Positions 20,810 through 21,562 of a DNA stretch of 21,562 nucleotides are shown one piece after another. The notes beneath the pieces are model-generated. The model saw only the letters and a program-made list of their open reading frames with translations, did no database searches and had not been told where the DNA came from. Numbering within the stretch: position 1 is the stretch's first letter; each line of letters opens with the position of its first letter. The DNA is taken from NCBI GenBank assembly GCA_003614735.1, contig KZ992679.1, positions 1-21,562 of the forward strand, written 5' to 3'. Position numbers and translations under genes: made by a program. The stretch is from Thamnocephalis sphaerospora (lineage: Eukaryota; Zoopagomycota; Zoopagomycetes; Zoopagales; Sigmoideomycetaceae).

Positions 20810-21322
20810 ATGGTGTTCCAGCCCGCTATGCGCAAGTTCAACGTGCCGATTCTGCGCGTCCTCTACCCCTTCTTCATCGGCGGCGCCGTTGTCTTCTACG
20901 GTGTCAACAAGCTGCAGGGTACTCTGATGAACTGTAGGTAGCGGGTGTCTGCGATCGCAACGCAGAGAGGGCTGTGTTGGCACCACCGAGCGTGCTGGCG
21001 GAAAGATCGCGCTTGCATAGAGTCCAGCAGTGGGCAAACGTATGCCACTGCTGGATTCACGCACTGGCGGTGCCGGTGCAGCTGGCACATCCCTGTTGTG
21101 CACCGACCTGTCTACTCTATTACAACGACAACTAACGTGTGTGTTATGCCCACTTGTACGCGGCAATAGCGCCAGCTTACATCAACGACCCGCGTCATCC
21201 GGATGGTACGTGTGTGGTCTTTGGATGTGCGCAGTGGATCGGTGCTGATCAGTGTGCTTACGCGTGGCGCGTCTGTTCGATACACAGCTGCCACCCGCAA
21301 GGCGCACAACGCTCCGCACTAA
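20810..21322 (+). CDS. ATP18: Mitochondrial ATP synthase subunit j (Atp18)
   Basis: Atp18 is a small single-helix subunit of the membrane Fo part of ATP synthase, involved in complex stability and dimers. Exon 1 (20810-20933) encodes FNVPILRVLYPFFIGGAVVFYGVNKLQ, matching the family's Pro-Ile-Leu motif, membrane helix and YG. Exon 2 (21170-21205) supplies PAYINDPRHPD, the conserved INDPRNP motif. Exon 3 (21288-21322) supplies a short basic end, ATRKAHNAPH. The total is 64 residues, typical for the family (59 in yeast). Intron 1 is 236 nt, far longer than its neighbours, with CTAAC near its 3' end. The exon 3 acceptor is less sure: an AG at 21251-21252 is also in phase and would give a longer arginine-rich end. 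Confidence 0.85.
21023..21055 (+). repeat. Perfect 11-bp inverted repeat (hairpin) inside ATP18 intron 1
   Basis: TCCAGCAGTGG at 21023-21033 and its exact complement CCACTGCTGGA at 21045-21055, separated by 11 nt. Allowing one bulged G, the stem can be extended by GCA/TGC, leaving a 6-nt loop. It sits mid-intron in the one unusually long intron of the window. Confidence 0.9.
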
Positions 21323-21562
21323 ATAGGCTGCGCCAGTACTGTGGACAAACACTGTCGGTGCCTGCATCTGCAGAGTTGGAGAGACGCGCGCGCTGGATTG
21401 GCGGTTGCCTGCACACATGTCTGCTATCGCATCACGGTCGCAGTAGCATGCTATGCTCGCTACTCGATAAAGCGCCCTCTACTTTATATTTGCTTACTAG
21501 CACGCATCGCTGTGCTGCTGGCGGTGTTGCCACAATTGCATAGTTGCAGTGTGAGCAGTCGA
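21323..21562. other. Downstream of ATP18, no gene seen
   Basis: 240 bp to the window end. Open frames here show no recognisable protein. No perfect AATAAA was noted, though GATAAAG occurs near 21469. The stretch is probably the ATP18 3' region and intergenic DNA. Confidence 0.4.

Overview
The window looks like nuclear DNA of a fungus. Spliceosomal introns are short (51-109 nt, one of 236 nt), use GT-AG ends and often carry CTAAC or CTGAC branch sites. Genes lie close together. The set of orthologues also fits a fungus: BimC-type kinesin-5, ATP synthase subunit j, PEX11, SEN34, ORC5 and WDR5. A collagen-type prolyl 4-hydroxylase and a membrane kelch protein suggest an early-diverging lineage (zygomycete-like). 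That placement is inference.

Layout. ORC5 (-, 3' end outside the window) lies at 1-1365. A secreted tandem-repeat protein (-) lies at 2056-3904. An intronless single-pass kelch protein (+) spans 5057-6889. A tRNA-Leu(CAG) (-) sits at 7152-7235, followed by an orphan secreted protein (-) at 7535-8670. A membrane-anchored prolyl 4-hydroxylase (+) spans 9812-11005. Then come kinesin-5 (-) at 11450-15665, SEN34 (-) at 16098-17150, PEX11 (+) at 17392-18380, WDR5 (+) at 18933-20410 and ATP18 (+) at 20810-21322. Exon structures were deduced by joining reading frames at GT-AG sites with matching phase. Summed exon lengths are multiples of three for every complete gene.

The outer parts are housekeeping genes. 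The middle (about 2.0-11.0 kb) is a run of four genes whose products enter the secretory pathway: repeat protein, kelch membrane protein, orphan secreted protein and ER-type prolyl hydroxylase.

The most striking object is the 2056-3904 gene. It is built from a tandemly duplicated cassette of one 96-nt exon plus one 69-nt intron. All nine introns are phase 2, and each creates an in-frame stop at its 5' splice site if retained. One copy of the intron has changed its donor, lost that stop and become 69 nt of open coding sequence.
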